A stretch of DNA of 34,711 nt. It comes from Comamonas thiooxydans (lineage in GTDB: Bacteria; Pseudomonadota; Gammaproteobacteria; Burkholderiales; Burkholderiaceae_C). Below, piece by piece: positions 24,662 to 33,078 of the stretch. Made by a program: the position numbers and the translations under genes. The DNA lies in NCBI RefSeq assembly GCF_000964545.1, contig NZ_BBVD01000026.1:1-34711 (forward strand), read 5' to 3'. Every line of letters begins with the position of its first letter. Positions within the stretch are counted from its first letter, which is position 1. The notes below the pieces were generated by a model. The model had not been told where the DNA came from. It saw nothing but the letters and a program-made list of their open reading frames with translations, and did no database searches.

Positions 24662-25456
24662 TCAAGGCGTTATGACCTGGCTTGCGGCGTCGGTGTTTAC
24701 GTCTGGTGCTGTATTGTCAGAGACATTTTCCTCTAACGAAGCGGCAGGCAAAGGGCTGAAAAGCAGGCTTTTTTCCTCGGCACTCACCGTACTGTCGGGC
24801 GGATCCTCCACGCAGACGCAGTTGCGTCCCGCCGATTTGGCCAGGTAGAGCTGGCGATCGGCACGCTCGGTCCACAGTTGCGCCGTGCTGCGAATCCATT
24901 GCTGGGCGTAGACCCCGCCGATACTCACAGTGACCTGCAGCGACTGGCCCGAGGACAAAGCGATGGAGTTGCTTTCGATGGCCTGGCGCAGGCGCTCGGC
25001 GACCGCACGGCCCTGATGCGCAGGGCACACCGGAAGCACTATGGCGAATTCTTCACCACCGAAGCGCGCCAGGGTGTCCATGGGGCGAATGATTTCGGAC
25101 AGGGTCTGTGCCACGGATTGCAACACCATATCGCCGGCGATATGACCGTGCTCGTCGTTGATCTGCTTGAAATGGTCGATGTCCAGCATCAGCAGCAGTG
25201 CGGTTTCTCCGGAGCGGGCCACGCGGTCGATTTCGCGCTCGATCACGGAGCGGAAATGGCGTCGGTTGGCCAGCCCCGTGAGGGGGTCGCGCAAAGACAG
25301 TGCGCACAAGCCATCAATGAGTGCTTGCAGGTAATGGGTGGGAGTGTCAGTGGGCAGACGGTTATCGCTACCGCCCGCGCGAGTCACCAGATTGTGTGCG
25401 GTGGCAAGGCGCAGATCGCGCAAAAACACGGATTGGTGGGGGGCGGATGAAGTCAC
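24662..25456 (-). CDS. GGDEF-domain diguanylate cyclase
   Basis: Makes cyclic-di-GMP from two GTP. The 264-residue soluble protein has a short N-terminus without known sensor domain (about 1-50) and a GGDEF domain at about 55-220. The DPLTGLANRR start (57-66), metal-binding D92 (LDIDHFKQIN) and the active-site GGEEF (133-137) are present. An inhibitory-site RxxD (RPMD, 124-127) lies exactly five residues before it, so product inhibition is likely. The last 45 residues are acidic and disordered. It starts with GTG and no strong ribosome site is seen. It is packed between SulP (40 bp upstream) and the FlhG-like ATPase (4 bp downstream). Confidence 0.95.
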   Translation of the reverse strand: MTSSAPHQSVFLRDLRLATAHNLVTRAGGSDNRLPTDTPTHYLQALIDGLCALSLRDPLTGLANRRHFRSVIEREIDRVARSGETALLLMLDIDHFKQINDEHGHIAGDMVLQSVAQTLSEIIRPMDTLARFGGEEFAIVLPVCPAHQGRAVAERLRQAIESNSIALSSGQSLQVTVSIGGVYAQQWIRSTAQLWTERADRQLYLAKSAGRNCVCVEDPPDSTVSAEEKSLLFSPLPAASLEENVSDNTAPDVNTDAASQVITP

Positions 25457-25496
25457 GACAAACTATCAATGATGACCGTCAGTGTAGCAGCGACCC

Positions 25497-27221
25497 CTAG
25501 CTTTTTGTGGATGTAGGCTTTTCGTCAGCGTTGATCCGACTCAGTTCTGTGGGGAAATTGCCAAGCGTTCGCAGAAAGTCGGCATCCGTGCGATAGAGCC
25601 TGATGGGGCTGCCTTCCTTGTGCAGCAGTCCGGCGCGTTCCAGCCGTTGCTCGGCCGGCAACTTCAATCCCACCACGTGCAGCAGACCGCCGCGCAATGC
25701 GACCAGGCGTTCCAGTCGGGCAAATGTTTCGACTCCGGTGATGTCTATGCTGTTGATGGACTGCATCAGCAGTGCCAGGTCTTTGGCCTGGGGCGTTTGC
25801 TGCAGTGCATCGGCCGCGTAGCGCTCAAGTGCCGTGGCCGTGGCAAAGTCCAGGTCTGCATCCATGCGCAGAGCCACGACTTCAGGTGCCAGGGGTGGCA
25901 ATTGCCAAAGCAGACGGCTGCGCAGGCTGCCGTCGGGATGCTCGCCGACCTCGATGATGCGCGGGTGCAGATGGTGATAGAGGTAGTAAGCCTGGCTGAG
26001 CATGATGCCCGCGAACACACCCCAGTACATGCGCGGGGCGGTGACGATGGTCAGCACCAGCGTGGCGACGCTGATGCTGGCTTCGACCTTGGAGATCCTG
26101 AAAAGCTTGAGAATCGCGCTGGGCTTGACCAGGTTGAGCACGGCGGTGATCACGATGGCAGCAAGCGTTGCCTGGGGCACATGGTAGAGCCAGGGAATGA
26201 ACCAGAGCACGACCACAACCACCAGCAAAATGGAAAAGACGTTGGCATAGCCGGTCCTGGCGCCTGCGAGCAGATTGACGGCAGAGCGTGAGAAAGATGC
26301 GCTGGTGGCAAAGCTGCCGAACAGGCCGGCGCTGATCTTGGACAGGCCCTGGGCGATCAAATCCTGGTTTTCGTTCCAGCGCGTGCCGGCCTGCTGATGT
26401 TCGACCTGGGCGCTGGACGCGGTTTCCAGAAAGCTGACCAGGGAGATGACCAGCACGGGCATGACGAGGGCGCCGAACTGCTCCCAGTCCAGCATGCCGG
26501 GCCATTGGAAGCTGGGCAGCCCCGCAGGCAGGTGGCCGATCACGGCTCCGCCCGCATCGGCGAAGCCCGTGAGCCAGCTGATGAACCCGCTCAGACCGAT
26601 GATGAAAATGGCCGAGGGAAAAGCAGGACGCCATTTCTTGGCCAGCATCAGCAAGCCCATGCTGACCAGGCCGTAGGCGATGGACTGGATGCTGAACAGA
26701 TAGATGGACGGCGAATGCCAGACGGTGGACCAGTCAGCGCGCATGCCCAGCAGGGTGGGCAGCTGCGAAGCCAGAATCAGCAGCGCAGCAGCCTGGGTAA
26801 AACCTGCCAGTACCGGCGAGGTGACCAGATTGAGCAGCCAACCCGCACGTACCACGCCCAGACTCCATTGAACCAGGCCCGACAGAATGGCCATCCATGC
26901 GGCGAGCACCACCCACTGGGCCGAGCCCGGTTCGGCCATGCCGGTCAGAGAGGCGCCGATCAGCAAGGCGCTCAGCGCCGTCGGCCCCACGCCCAGGCGG
27001 GGCGACGGACTGAAGAGGATGGCCACCGCAGCAGGAATGATGGAGGCATAGATGCCGGTAATCAGCGGCATGCCCGCCAGCGCGGCGTAAGCCACGCCCT
27101 GGGGCAGCAACATCAGGCCCACGGTCAAGCCGGCCCAGAACTCACCGCGCAGCAGGCCGAAAGTCGGTTTGGGCCAATTAAGAAAGGGCAGCCATCGGGC
27201 CAGGGATTGCATGGAAGTCAT
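25497..27221 (-). CDS. SulP family anion transporter with STAS domain
   Basis: A 574-residue inner-membrane transporter of the SulP (SLC26) family, which moves sulphate, bicarbonate or other anions; the substrate cannot be told. The membrane part (about 25-420) begins with the family's LRGEFWAGLTVGLMLLPQGVAYAALAG segment. The C-terminal STAS domain (about 440-560) contains MDADLDFATATALERYAADAL and INSIDITGVETFARL, with the conserved serine position replaced by isoleucine-aspartate context. Start at 27221 or at a second in-frame ATG three codons later. It is the first gene of a leftward series with the diguanylate cyclase. Confidence 0.93.
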   Translation of the reverse strand: MTSMQSLARWLPFLNWPKPTFGLLRGEFWAGLTVGLMLLPQGVAYAALAGMPLITGIYASIIPAAVAILFSPSPRLGVGPTALSALLIGASLTGMAEPGSAQWVVLAAWMAILSGLVQWSLGVVRAGWLLNLVTSPVLAGFTQAAALLILASQLPTLLGMRADWSTVWHSPSIYLFSIQSIAYGLVSMGLLMLAKKWRPAFPSAIFIIGLSGFISWLTGFADAGGAVIGHLPAGLPSFQWPGMLDWEQFGALVMPVLVISLVSFLETASSAQVEHQQAGTRWNENQDLIAQGLSKISAGLFGSFATSASFSRSAVNLLAGARTGYANVFSILLVVVVVLWFIPWLYHVPQATLAAIVITAVLNLVKPSAILKLFRISKVEASISVATLVLTIVTAPRMYWGVFAGIMLSQAYYLYHHLHPRIIEVGEHPDGSLRSRLLWQLPPLAPEVVALRMDADLDFATATALERYAADALQQTPQAKDLALLMQSINSIDITGVETFARLERLVALRGGLLHVVGLKLPAEQRLERAGLLHKEGSPIRLYRTDADFLRTLGNFPTELSRINADEKPTSTKS

Positions 27222-27612
27222 GATTGCGGCGAACTAAATCGTCTGCAAGCTTAGTCGGGCTTTGTTGTGCAGGGATTAAAACAGGGCGAGGCTGCGACCT
27301 TGGCCGAGTGGGACGCCTTGTTCCAAAGTGACTCGAGGCGTTGTCCGAACCGGGCCCGCATGGCAGCGATGGCGGCAAGGGTGTCGGCGGATGGCCGATG
27401 AGTCCGGGAGGGGTCGCCCGCCAGATTCGCGCCCTGCCATGCGACCGGGTGGGTCGCTGGCTGCTTGTGAATGATGTTCACGTTGAAATCGACTCGAAGA
27501 AAAAAACGACGCCAGCTGCTATGGTTTTCAATGCTGGCACCGTGTTTCATCCTAGCACGCAGCCTGCGCATATGCTGGGGTGCGCTCCAGTTTCGGGGCA
27601 GGAGCGGCCATA
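27222..27612. other. Intergenic gap before sulP, no gene seen
   Basis: About 390 bases that should hold the sulP promoter. Overlapping frames at 27251-27676 and 27341-27613 look non-coding. A small hairpin GCCAGC (27511-27516) / GCTGGC (27533-27538) encloses CTATGGTTTTCAAT and may be a worn copy of the dispersed repeat. Confidence 0.45.
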
Positions 27613-27639
27613 AAAAAGAGAGGCTCATGGCCTCTCTTT
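27613..27639 (-). terminator. Rho-independent terminator of the DUF1329 gene
   Basis: AAAGAGAGGC (27615-27624) pairs with GCCTCTCTTT (27630-27639) around TCATG. On the minus strand the stem ends in a run of T. It lies about 45 bp after the DUF1329 stop. Confidence 0.9.
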
Positions 27640-27686
27640 GCACCTTGCGGTGCGGTGCGCGCAGTGGCTGAGCCACCTGTTGTCTA

Positions 27687-29063
27687 TCAGTTGCCCAGGT
27701 TGCGAATCGCCTCGGGCGTGTACTGGCTGGGCTTGAGGTCGTCCTTGCCCAGAATCGGTGCCTTGGGGCGCTCCTGGACCAGATTCATGCTCACATAGGA
27801 GCCGGCATTCAGGTCATAGTAGAACGATGTGCCCGCGTGCCATTTCTTGATGTCGTAGGCATAGTAGTAATTGATTTCACCGTGCTGCCACAACTGGCCG
27901 CGTGCGTCGTAGAAGTCACCCGAGACGGCGTGGCCGGTGTCTTCGTCGATGAACATCACACGCTTGGAGTACAGGTGTCGGAAGCCGGGCTTGAGCTTGC
28001 CCTCCAGCACCCAGACGCGGCGCAGTTCATAGCGGGTGTAGGCAGGGTTGGGATGACCTGGCTTGAGCAGATCGGCGTATTTCATCTGCTGGTTGATGCG
28101 GAAGGTGTTCGCAGGAATGAACATCTCGCGCTTGCCGTGCATGGTCCACTCGTAGCGCTCGGAGCCGCCGTTGAACAGGCGCTCGGAGTCGATGGTCGCC
28201 TTGCCGCTGGTGCCGGGGGAGGGCTGGTCATAGCCGAACTCGGGCAGCTGGCGCACGCGGCGAGTGCCGGGATCGTAATTCCAGGCCAGGCGCTTGTCCG
28301 TGCCAAAGTTCATGGGCTCGATGGACAGAATCACTCCGCCTTTTTCGCGCTCGGGCAGGATGGAAAAATTGGTCACATAAGCGTATTTGCCCTCGTTGGG
28401 CTTGCCCAGATTTTCCTTGGAGTCATAACGACTGAGCTGGATATAGCTGGTGCGGCCCCAGGCGATATCGCCGCTTGCGCCCACCAGTGCCATGTCACGT
28501 TCCACCTCTTCGGTGCTGGCGCGGCTGGGCATGAGGTTGTTCCATAGCAGTTCCAGCCCGGTCTTGGGAATGGGGAAGGGCAGAGCGCCCATGAAGCCCT
28601 TGACTCCATTGCCGTCGTTGACTACCTCGGCTTCCAGTGCATTGCGCTTGATGACGGCGCAGATGTCGTCGTCATAACGGAAGTCGCGGTGGCCCGGATA
28701 AACGGGAATGCGCATGGTGGTGGGGAACTTGGCGAGTAGCGCCTTCTGACCGGCGCTGAGCTTGTCGCCATATTGCGCCATATTGGCGGCCGTGATTTCG
28801 AACAGCGGCTTTTCGTTGGCGTAGATATCGGGCTGGAACTGTCCCACGGACTTGGTGAACTTCACGCCGGGAGGAACGCCCAGGATCTTGCCCGTGAATG
28901 GCGGGATGCTGCCGTCGGCATTGCCGGCTTTGATGGCGCCGGTGCAGGTCAGCTCCTTGCCCAGCTTGTCGGCTTCTGTGGCGGGAACCTTGGCGCAGGC
29001 GGCTCCTGCGCTCAGCAAACCTATGCACAGCATCAGTGCTGCGCTCATCGTCTTTTGTTGCAT
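27687..29063 (-). CDS. DUF1329 domain-containing exported protein
   Basis: A 458-residue protein with a Sec signal peptide (about 1-24, cleavage near ACA-KVP) and a long DUF1329 domain over the rest. This family has a LolA/LolB-like beta-barrel character and is usually periplasmic or outer-membrane associated. Typical segments are WNYDPGTRRVRQLPEFGYDQP, the NTFRINQQMKYADLLKPGHPNP stretch and RRVWVLEGKLKPGFRH. In many proteobacteria such genes sit beside a DUF1302 gene and an RND-type exporter; neither is adjacent here, so it stands alone. The ATG at 29063 directly precedes the signal peptide; the longer frame to 29114 is rejected. Function is not established. Confidence 0.92.
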   Translation of the reverse strand: MQQKTMSAALMLCIGLLSAGAACAKVPATEADKLGKELTCTGAIKAGNADGSIPPFTGKILGVPPGVKFTKSVGQFQPDIYANEKPLFEITAANMAQYGDKLSAGQKALLAKFPTTMRIPVYPGHRDFRYDDDICAVIKRNALEAEVVNDGNGVKGFMGALPFPIPKTGLELLWNNLMPSRASTEEVERDMALVGASGDIAWGRTSYIQLSRYDSKENLGKPNEGKYAYVTNFSILPEREKGGVILSIEPMNFGTDKRLAWNYDPGTRRVRQLPEFGYDQPSPGTSGKATIDSERLFNGGSERYEWTMHGKREMFIPANTFRINQQMKYADLLKPGHPNPAYTRYELRRVWVLEGKLKPGFRHLYSKRVMFIDEDTGHAVSGDFYDARGQLWQHGEINYYYAYDIKKWHAGTSFYYDLNAGSYVSMNLVQERPKAPILGKDDLKPSQYTPEAIRNLGN

Positions 29064-29191
29064 TGCTCTTGTTTTCCTAGTGAAAAAACCTTGCAGGCCG
29101 TTGCCTGTGAGCATTTATTTTTCAGATATTTGTCATGACATGAATCGTCTGTTGAGACTAATCGACGGCATTCGAGGCAGGCCCAGGACGC

Positions 29192-29223
29192 AAAAAAGGC
29201 AGCGCCGTTGCCGGCGCTGCCTT
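29192..29223 (-). terminator. Rho-independent terminator of lysP
   Basis: AAGGCAGCGCCG (29197-29208) and CGGCGCTGCCTT (29212-29223) form a 12-bp stem. On the minus strand a T-run (plus A at 29192-29197) follows. It is about 25 bp after the lysP stop. Confidence 0.92.
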
Positions 29224-29248
29224 GGGCGGGATCAAAAATGACTAGGTA

Positions 29249-30724
29249 TTAACGCGAGCCGTTCAGATCCATTTCCGAGTATTTGACGATCTTGGTGCCC
29301 TTGACCCATTTGTAGCCAAACCAGATGACCAGGAAGAGAGGCAGGCCGATATAGGTGGCGATGGCACCGACCCAGTCGATCTGGTCCTTGATCAGGTTCT
29401 CATAGTTCTGGCCCAAGGTGATGATCAGGCACAGCACAAAGGCGAAGATGGGGCCGAAGGGGAAGGCCGCTGCCTTGTAAGGCAGCTGGCTCATATCGTA
29501 GTTCTGCACTTCGCAGCCCTTGCGGAAACGGTAGTGGCTGATGGCAATGCCCAGCCAGGCGACGAAGCCACACATGCCGGACAGATTCAGCAGCCAGATG
29601 TAGACCACTTCGGGGCTGAAGATATTGGTCAGAAAGCACAGGGCGGCAATCACGGTGGTGGCGATCAATGCCAGCACGGGCACGCCGCGCGTGTTGACCT
29701 GGGCAAACAGCTTGGGCGCCATGCCCTGCTTGGCCAGCGCATACAGCATACGGGTGGAGGCATACATGCCGGAGTTGCCGGCCGACAGCACGGAGGTCAG
29801 CACCACGGCATTCATCACGGCGGCGGCACCCAGCAGGCCGGCACGTTCGAACACCAGTGTGAAGGGGCTGACGGCGATATCGCCCAGATCGTTGCGCAGC
29901 AACTTGGGATCGGTATAGGGAATCAGCAGACCGATGATGAGGATGGCAAAGACGTAGAACAGCAAAATGCGCCAGAACACCTTGCGCACGGCCTTGGGCA
30001 CATTCTTGGCGGGATCTTCGGATTCGCCGGCGGCGATGCCGATCAGCTCCGTGCCCTGAAAGGAAAAGCCCACCACCATGGCCACGCCGATCAAGGCTGC
30101 AAAACCGCCCGCAAACGGCGCGTCGCCTGTGCTCAGGTTGGCGATATTGCCCCAGATACCGTCAGGCGCGCCACCTTGCAAAATACCGAAGATCATCAGC
30201 ACGCCGATGGCGATGAAGACCAGCACCGTTGTGACCTTGATGGCAGCAAACCAGAACTCGGATTCGCCAAAGCCCTTGGCGGACAGTGCGTTCAGGCCGA
30301 ACATCAGTGCCAGAAACAGCGCACTCCACAGCACGCCGTTGGTGTCGGGGAACCAGTAGGCCATCACCAGCTGCGCCGCAACCAGGTCCACGGCAATGGT
30401 CACGGCCCAGTTGTACCAGTAGTTCCAGCCCAGGGCGAAGCCAAAGCCTTCATCCACGTACTTGGCGCCATAGGTGGCAAAAGAGCCGGAGACTGGCATG
30501 TGCGCGGCCATCTCGCCCAGACTGGTCATCAGGAAATAAACCATCAGGCCCACGATCATGTAGGCCAGCAATGCGCCGCCGGGGCCTGCTTGCGAGATGG
30601 TTGCGCCAGAGGCGACAAAAAGACCGGTGCCGATGGAGCCGCCGATGGCGATCATCGACATATGTCGGGCCTTGAGGGAACGGTGCAAGCCACCGTTGTC
30701 AGTTTTTGCTTGGCTATCGCTCAT
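29249..30724 (-). CDS. lysP: Lysine-specific amino acid permease
   Basis: Proton-coupled lysine importer of the APC superfamily. The 491-residue protein is extremely close to E. coli LysP as I remember it: MIAIGGSIGTGLFVASGATI, QAGPGGALLAYMIVGLMVYF, LMTSLGEMAAHMPVSGSFAT and GFALGWNYWYNWAVTIAVDL recur nearly unchanged in the first third. About twelve membrane helices are evident. The ATG at 30724 (MSDSQAKTDNGG) gives the usual length; a frame start nine codons upstream is not needed. It is a single-gene unit with its own terminator. A 25-bp dyad upstream (30810-30834) may be a regulator site. Confidence 0.92.
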   Translation of the reverse strand: MSDSQAKTDNGGLHRSLKARHMSMIAIGGSIGTGLFVASGATISQAGPGGALLAYMIVGLMVYFLMTSLGEMAAHMPVSGSFATYGAKYVDEGFGFALGWNYWYNWAVTIAVDLVAAQLVMAYWFPDTNGVLWSALFLALMFGLNALSAKGFGESEFWFAAIKVTTVLVFIAIGVLMIFGILQGGAPDGIWGNIANLSTGDAPFAGGFAALIGVAMVVGFSFQGTELIGIAAGESEDPAKNVPKAVRKVFWRILLFYVFAILIIGLLIPYTDPKLLRNDLGDIAVSPFTLVFERAGLLGAAAVMNAVVLTSVLSAGNSGMYASTRMLYALAKQGMAPKLFAQVNTRGVPVLALIATTVIAALCFLTNIFSPEVVYIWLLNLSGMCGFVAWLGIAISHYRFRKGCEVQNYDMSQLPYKAAAFPFGPIFAFVLCLIITLGQNYENLIKDQIDWVGAIATYIGLPLFLVIWFGYKWVKGTKIVKYSEMDLNGSR

Positions 30725-31174
30725 GAGAGATATTGGTTTTTTGCGGATCATGAAGCCTTGGCGGTCCTGGCTGGTAAAAGCCTCGGCCTCATGCCCGTTT
30801 GTTGCGCCCTGATATCAGGAGTCCCCGGATATCAACGCGGTCAGCGTGAACGGCGATGACATGCATCGTGCTCAGTGGCTTCCGATAGGGTGCAGATTGT
30901 GAGCGATTTGCGCATGAGCCGTACAGCATGAGCTGTGGATCAGGGCCGCCATGGCTTGAATCTATATCTAAGTGTTTGATATTTCAGAATTAATGACTGG
31001 ATCGGAAATTCAAAAAAATATCCTTATATCTTCGTCAAATCGTCGGCGAGACTGGCTTCATACTCGGCCTGCATTCAGTAGGGTTCTGTCTATTTGATTG
31101 TTTTATTGTTCATTTCGTCAAAAATAAATGCCGAAATGTCAATGTTGGTTGTCGATAGTTTCTATCTTGAGATG
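30725..31174. other. Intergenic region upstream of lysP
   Basis: About 450 bases, AT-rich from about 30960 to 31170, without a plausible gene. It should contain the lysP promoter. The only clear structure near lysP is the dyad at 30810-30834; GATAG-TTT-CTATC at 31154-31166 is a small hairpin. No lysine riboswitch was recognised. Confidence 0.5.
30810..30834. promoter_or_regulatory. Dyad upstream of lysP
   Basis: TGATATC (30810-30816) and GATATCA (30828-30834) are perfect inverted arms around AGGAGTCCCCG, 86-110 bases before the lysP start. A dimeric repressor or activator could bind; no regulator is adjacent. Confidence 0.4.
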
Positions 31175-31222
31175 AAAAAAGCCGCCAGCCAATGGTTATC
31201 AAGGACTGGCAGCTTCTTTTTT
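31175..31222 (-). terminator. Terminator of the ABC importer genes
   Basis: GCCGCCAG (31181-31188) pairs with CTGGCAGC (31206-31213) with one mismatch, bracketed by A-rich and T-rich runs. On the minus strand the T-run is at 31175-31180. It follows the ATPase gene by about 40 bp and could also act on the other strand. Confidence 0.8.
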
Positions 31223-31259
31223 GATAGTGACCTGTGTGTGGTCAGGTCGCCGGCTTGAA

Positions 31260-32054
31260 TCAGCTGAGCAGCAAGGCGTCATCCGCGAGCTTCTCGCCAC
31301 GCACCTTCTCGAACATATGCAGCAGGTCGGGCACGTCCATTTTGGAGCGCTCTTCGCCGCTGACGTCCAGCACCACATTGCCCTGGTGCAGCATGACGGT
31401 ACGCGTGCCCACATCCAGCGCCTGGCGCATGCTGTGCGTCACCATCATGGTGGTCAGATTGGCTTCCTGCACGATGCGTGCCGTCAACTGCAGCACAAAG
31501 TCCGCGGTGCGCGGGTCCAGGGCGGCAGTGTGTTCGTCCAGCAGCAGAATGCGCGAAGGCTGCAGAGCCGCCATCAGCAGGCTCACGGCCTGGCGCTGTC
31601 CGCCCGAGAGTAGGCCGATGCGATCGGTCAGGCGATTTTCCAGACCCAGGCCCAGCGTGGCCAGGCGGTCGCGGTACAGCTCGCGATTGCTGGCCTTCAC
31701 TGCCTTGGACAGGCCGCGGAGATTGCCGCGCTCGTGTGCCAGCGCCATGTTCTCTTCGATGGAAAGGTCTTCACAGGTGCCGGCCATGGGGTCCTGAAAC
31801 ACGCGGGCCACCTGCTTGGAGCGGGACCATACCGGCATGCGCGTCATGTCGATGCCGGCAATTTCGATCTTGCCCTTGTCCACGCTCTGGTCGCCCGAGA
31901 CGCAGTTCAGAAATGTGGACTTGCCTGCGCCGTTGGAGCCGATGACGGTCACGAACTGACCGTCGGGGATGGACAGCGACAGGCCGCGCAGGGCGCGGGT
32001 CTCGATCGGCGTGCCGGGATTGAAGGTGAGTTCGAGGTTTTGTGCGTTCAGCAT
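31260..32054 (-). CDS. ABC importer ATP-binding protein (TrpZ/COG1101 type)
   Basis: Cytoplasmic ATPase of a binding-protein-dependent importer. The 264-residue protein has Walker A GSNGAGKST (39-47), signature LSGGQ (149-153), Walker B ending LLLDEHTAALD (170-180) and the H-loop H207. The DEHTAALD form and overall sequence fit the COG1101 group that partners COG4120 permeases and PF04392 binding proteins, as in the TrpXYZ system. GGAG lies before the ATG. It is the last gene of the three-gene unit, 23 bp after the permease gene. Substrate may be an aromatic amino acid or similar, by analogy only. Confidence 0.92.
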   Translation of the reverse strand: MLNAQNLELTFNPGTPIETRALRGLSLSIPDGQFVTVIGSNGAGKSTFLNCVSGDQSVDKGKIEIAGIDMTRMPVWSRSKQVARVFQDPMAGTCEDLSIEENMALAHERGNLRGLSKAVKASNRELYRDRLATLGLGLENRLTDRIGLLSGGQRQAVSLLMAALQPSRILLLDEHTAALDPRTADFVLQLTARIVQEANLTTMMVTHSMRQALDVGTRTVMLHQGNVVLDVSGEERSKMDVPDLLHMFEKVRGEKLADDALLLS

Positions 32055-32077
32055 GGTGTTCTCCGCCGTCCTTCTTC

Positions 32078-32962
32078 TTACTTGCGCTTGCTCAGCTTTT
32101 TCTTGATTTGCGGAATCACCAGTGCGATGGTCACCAGCACTGCCGTCACCAGATTCAAGTCCTGTGCCTTGAGGCCGATGGCATCGATATTGAGGGCCGC
32201 AGCGATGAAGAAGCGGTAGACCACGGCGCCGAGCACCACGGCCAGCGTGGCCCAGATGATCTTGCGCGAGGGCAGGATGGTTTCGCCCACGATCACGGCC
32301 GCCAGACCGATGACGATGGTGCCGATGCCCATGGAGATGTCGGAGCCGCCCTGCGTCTGCACGAACAGCGCTCCGGCCAGACCGACCAGGCCATTGGAAA
32401 TTGCCATACCCAGCAGAATCATGGCGCCGGTGTTGACGCCCTGGGCGCGGGCCATGCGGGCGTTGGAGCCCGTGGAGCGGATGGCCAGGCCGCGTTCGGT
32501 GGCAAAGAACCAGTCCAGAGCCAGCTTGGCCACGATGACGAAGCCCAGCATGATGAGGGGGCGCATCACATAGTCGTCAATGTTCGCCGGCTGCAGCATG
32601 GTGAACAGAGTGGGTTCGTTGATCAGCGGCACATTGGGGCCGCCCATGATGCGCAGGTTGACCGAGTACAGGCCGATCATCATCAGGATGGAGGCCAGCA
32701 GGTCCATGATCTTGAGCTTGACGTTGAGCCAGCCTGTGATGAAGCCCGCCACGGCACCGGCTGCCGTGCCGGCCAGCGTGGCCAGCCAGGGGTTGGTGCC
32801 CGTGGAAATCAGAATGGCGCACACTGCACCGCCAAGGGGAAAGCTGCCGTCGACCGTCAGATCGGGGAAACGCAGCAAGCGAAAGGAGATGAAGACGCCC
32901 AGCGCCACCAGGCTGAAGATCAGGCCAATTTCAATGGCACCGAGGATGGAAAATAGAGACAT
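32078..32962 (-). CDS. ABC importer permease (TrpY/COG4120 type)
   Basis: A 294-residue inner-membrane permease of the branched-chain-amino-acid/ribose permease superfamily, COG4120 group. About eight or nine membrane helices are visible, starting with ILGAIEIGLIFSLVALGVFISF (5-26). RLLRFPDLTVDGSFPLGGAV (28-47) follows, which is characteristic, and the C-terminus is lysine-rich. It is expected to form a homodimer with the ATPase below. No strong ribosome site precedes the ATG. A terminator-like hairpin separates it from the binding-protein gene upstream, so it is probably made at a lower level. Confidence 0.92.
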   Translation of the reverse strand: MSLFSILGAIEIGLIFSLVALGVFISFRLLRFPDLTVDGSFPLGGAVCAILISTGTNPWLATLAGTAAGAVAGFITGWLNVKLKIMDLLASILMMIGLYSVNLRIMGGPNVPLINEPTLFTMLQPANIDDYVMRPLIMLGFVIVAKLALDWFFATERGLAIRSTGSNARMARAQGVNTGAMILLGMAISNGLVGLAGALFVQTQGGSDISMGIGTIVIGLAAVIVGETILPSRKIIWATLAVVLGAVVYRFFIAAALNIDAIGLKAQDLNLVTAVLVTIALVIPQIKKKLSKRK

Positions 32963-32991
32963 AGAGAGAGCGACAGGCGCGGCAAACGTCT

Positions 32992-33030
32992 AAAAAAATC
33001 GGCAGGGCCATGTTGCCACGGCACCTGCCG
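32992..33030 (-). terminator. Intra-operon terminator / attenuator
   Basis: CGGCAGG (33000-33006) and CCTGCCG (33024-33030) form the stem, with an inner GCC/GGC pairing. On the minus strand the stem is followed by GATTTTTTT. It lies about 50 bp after the binding-protein stop and 30 bp before the permease start. Confidence 0.75.
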
Positions 33031-33078
33031 CTGTGCTGGCACCGCCTGAGAGCGGCAGTGCTGGCGACAGGGAGTGGA

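Noticed and set aside
29534..30859. A 441-codon plus-strand frame opposite lysP
   Set aside because: Histidine/glutamine/glycine-rich antisense shadow of a clear permease gene.
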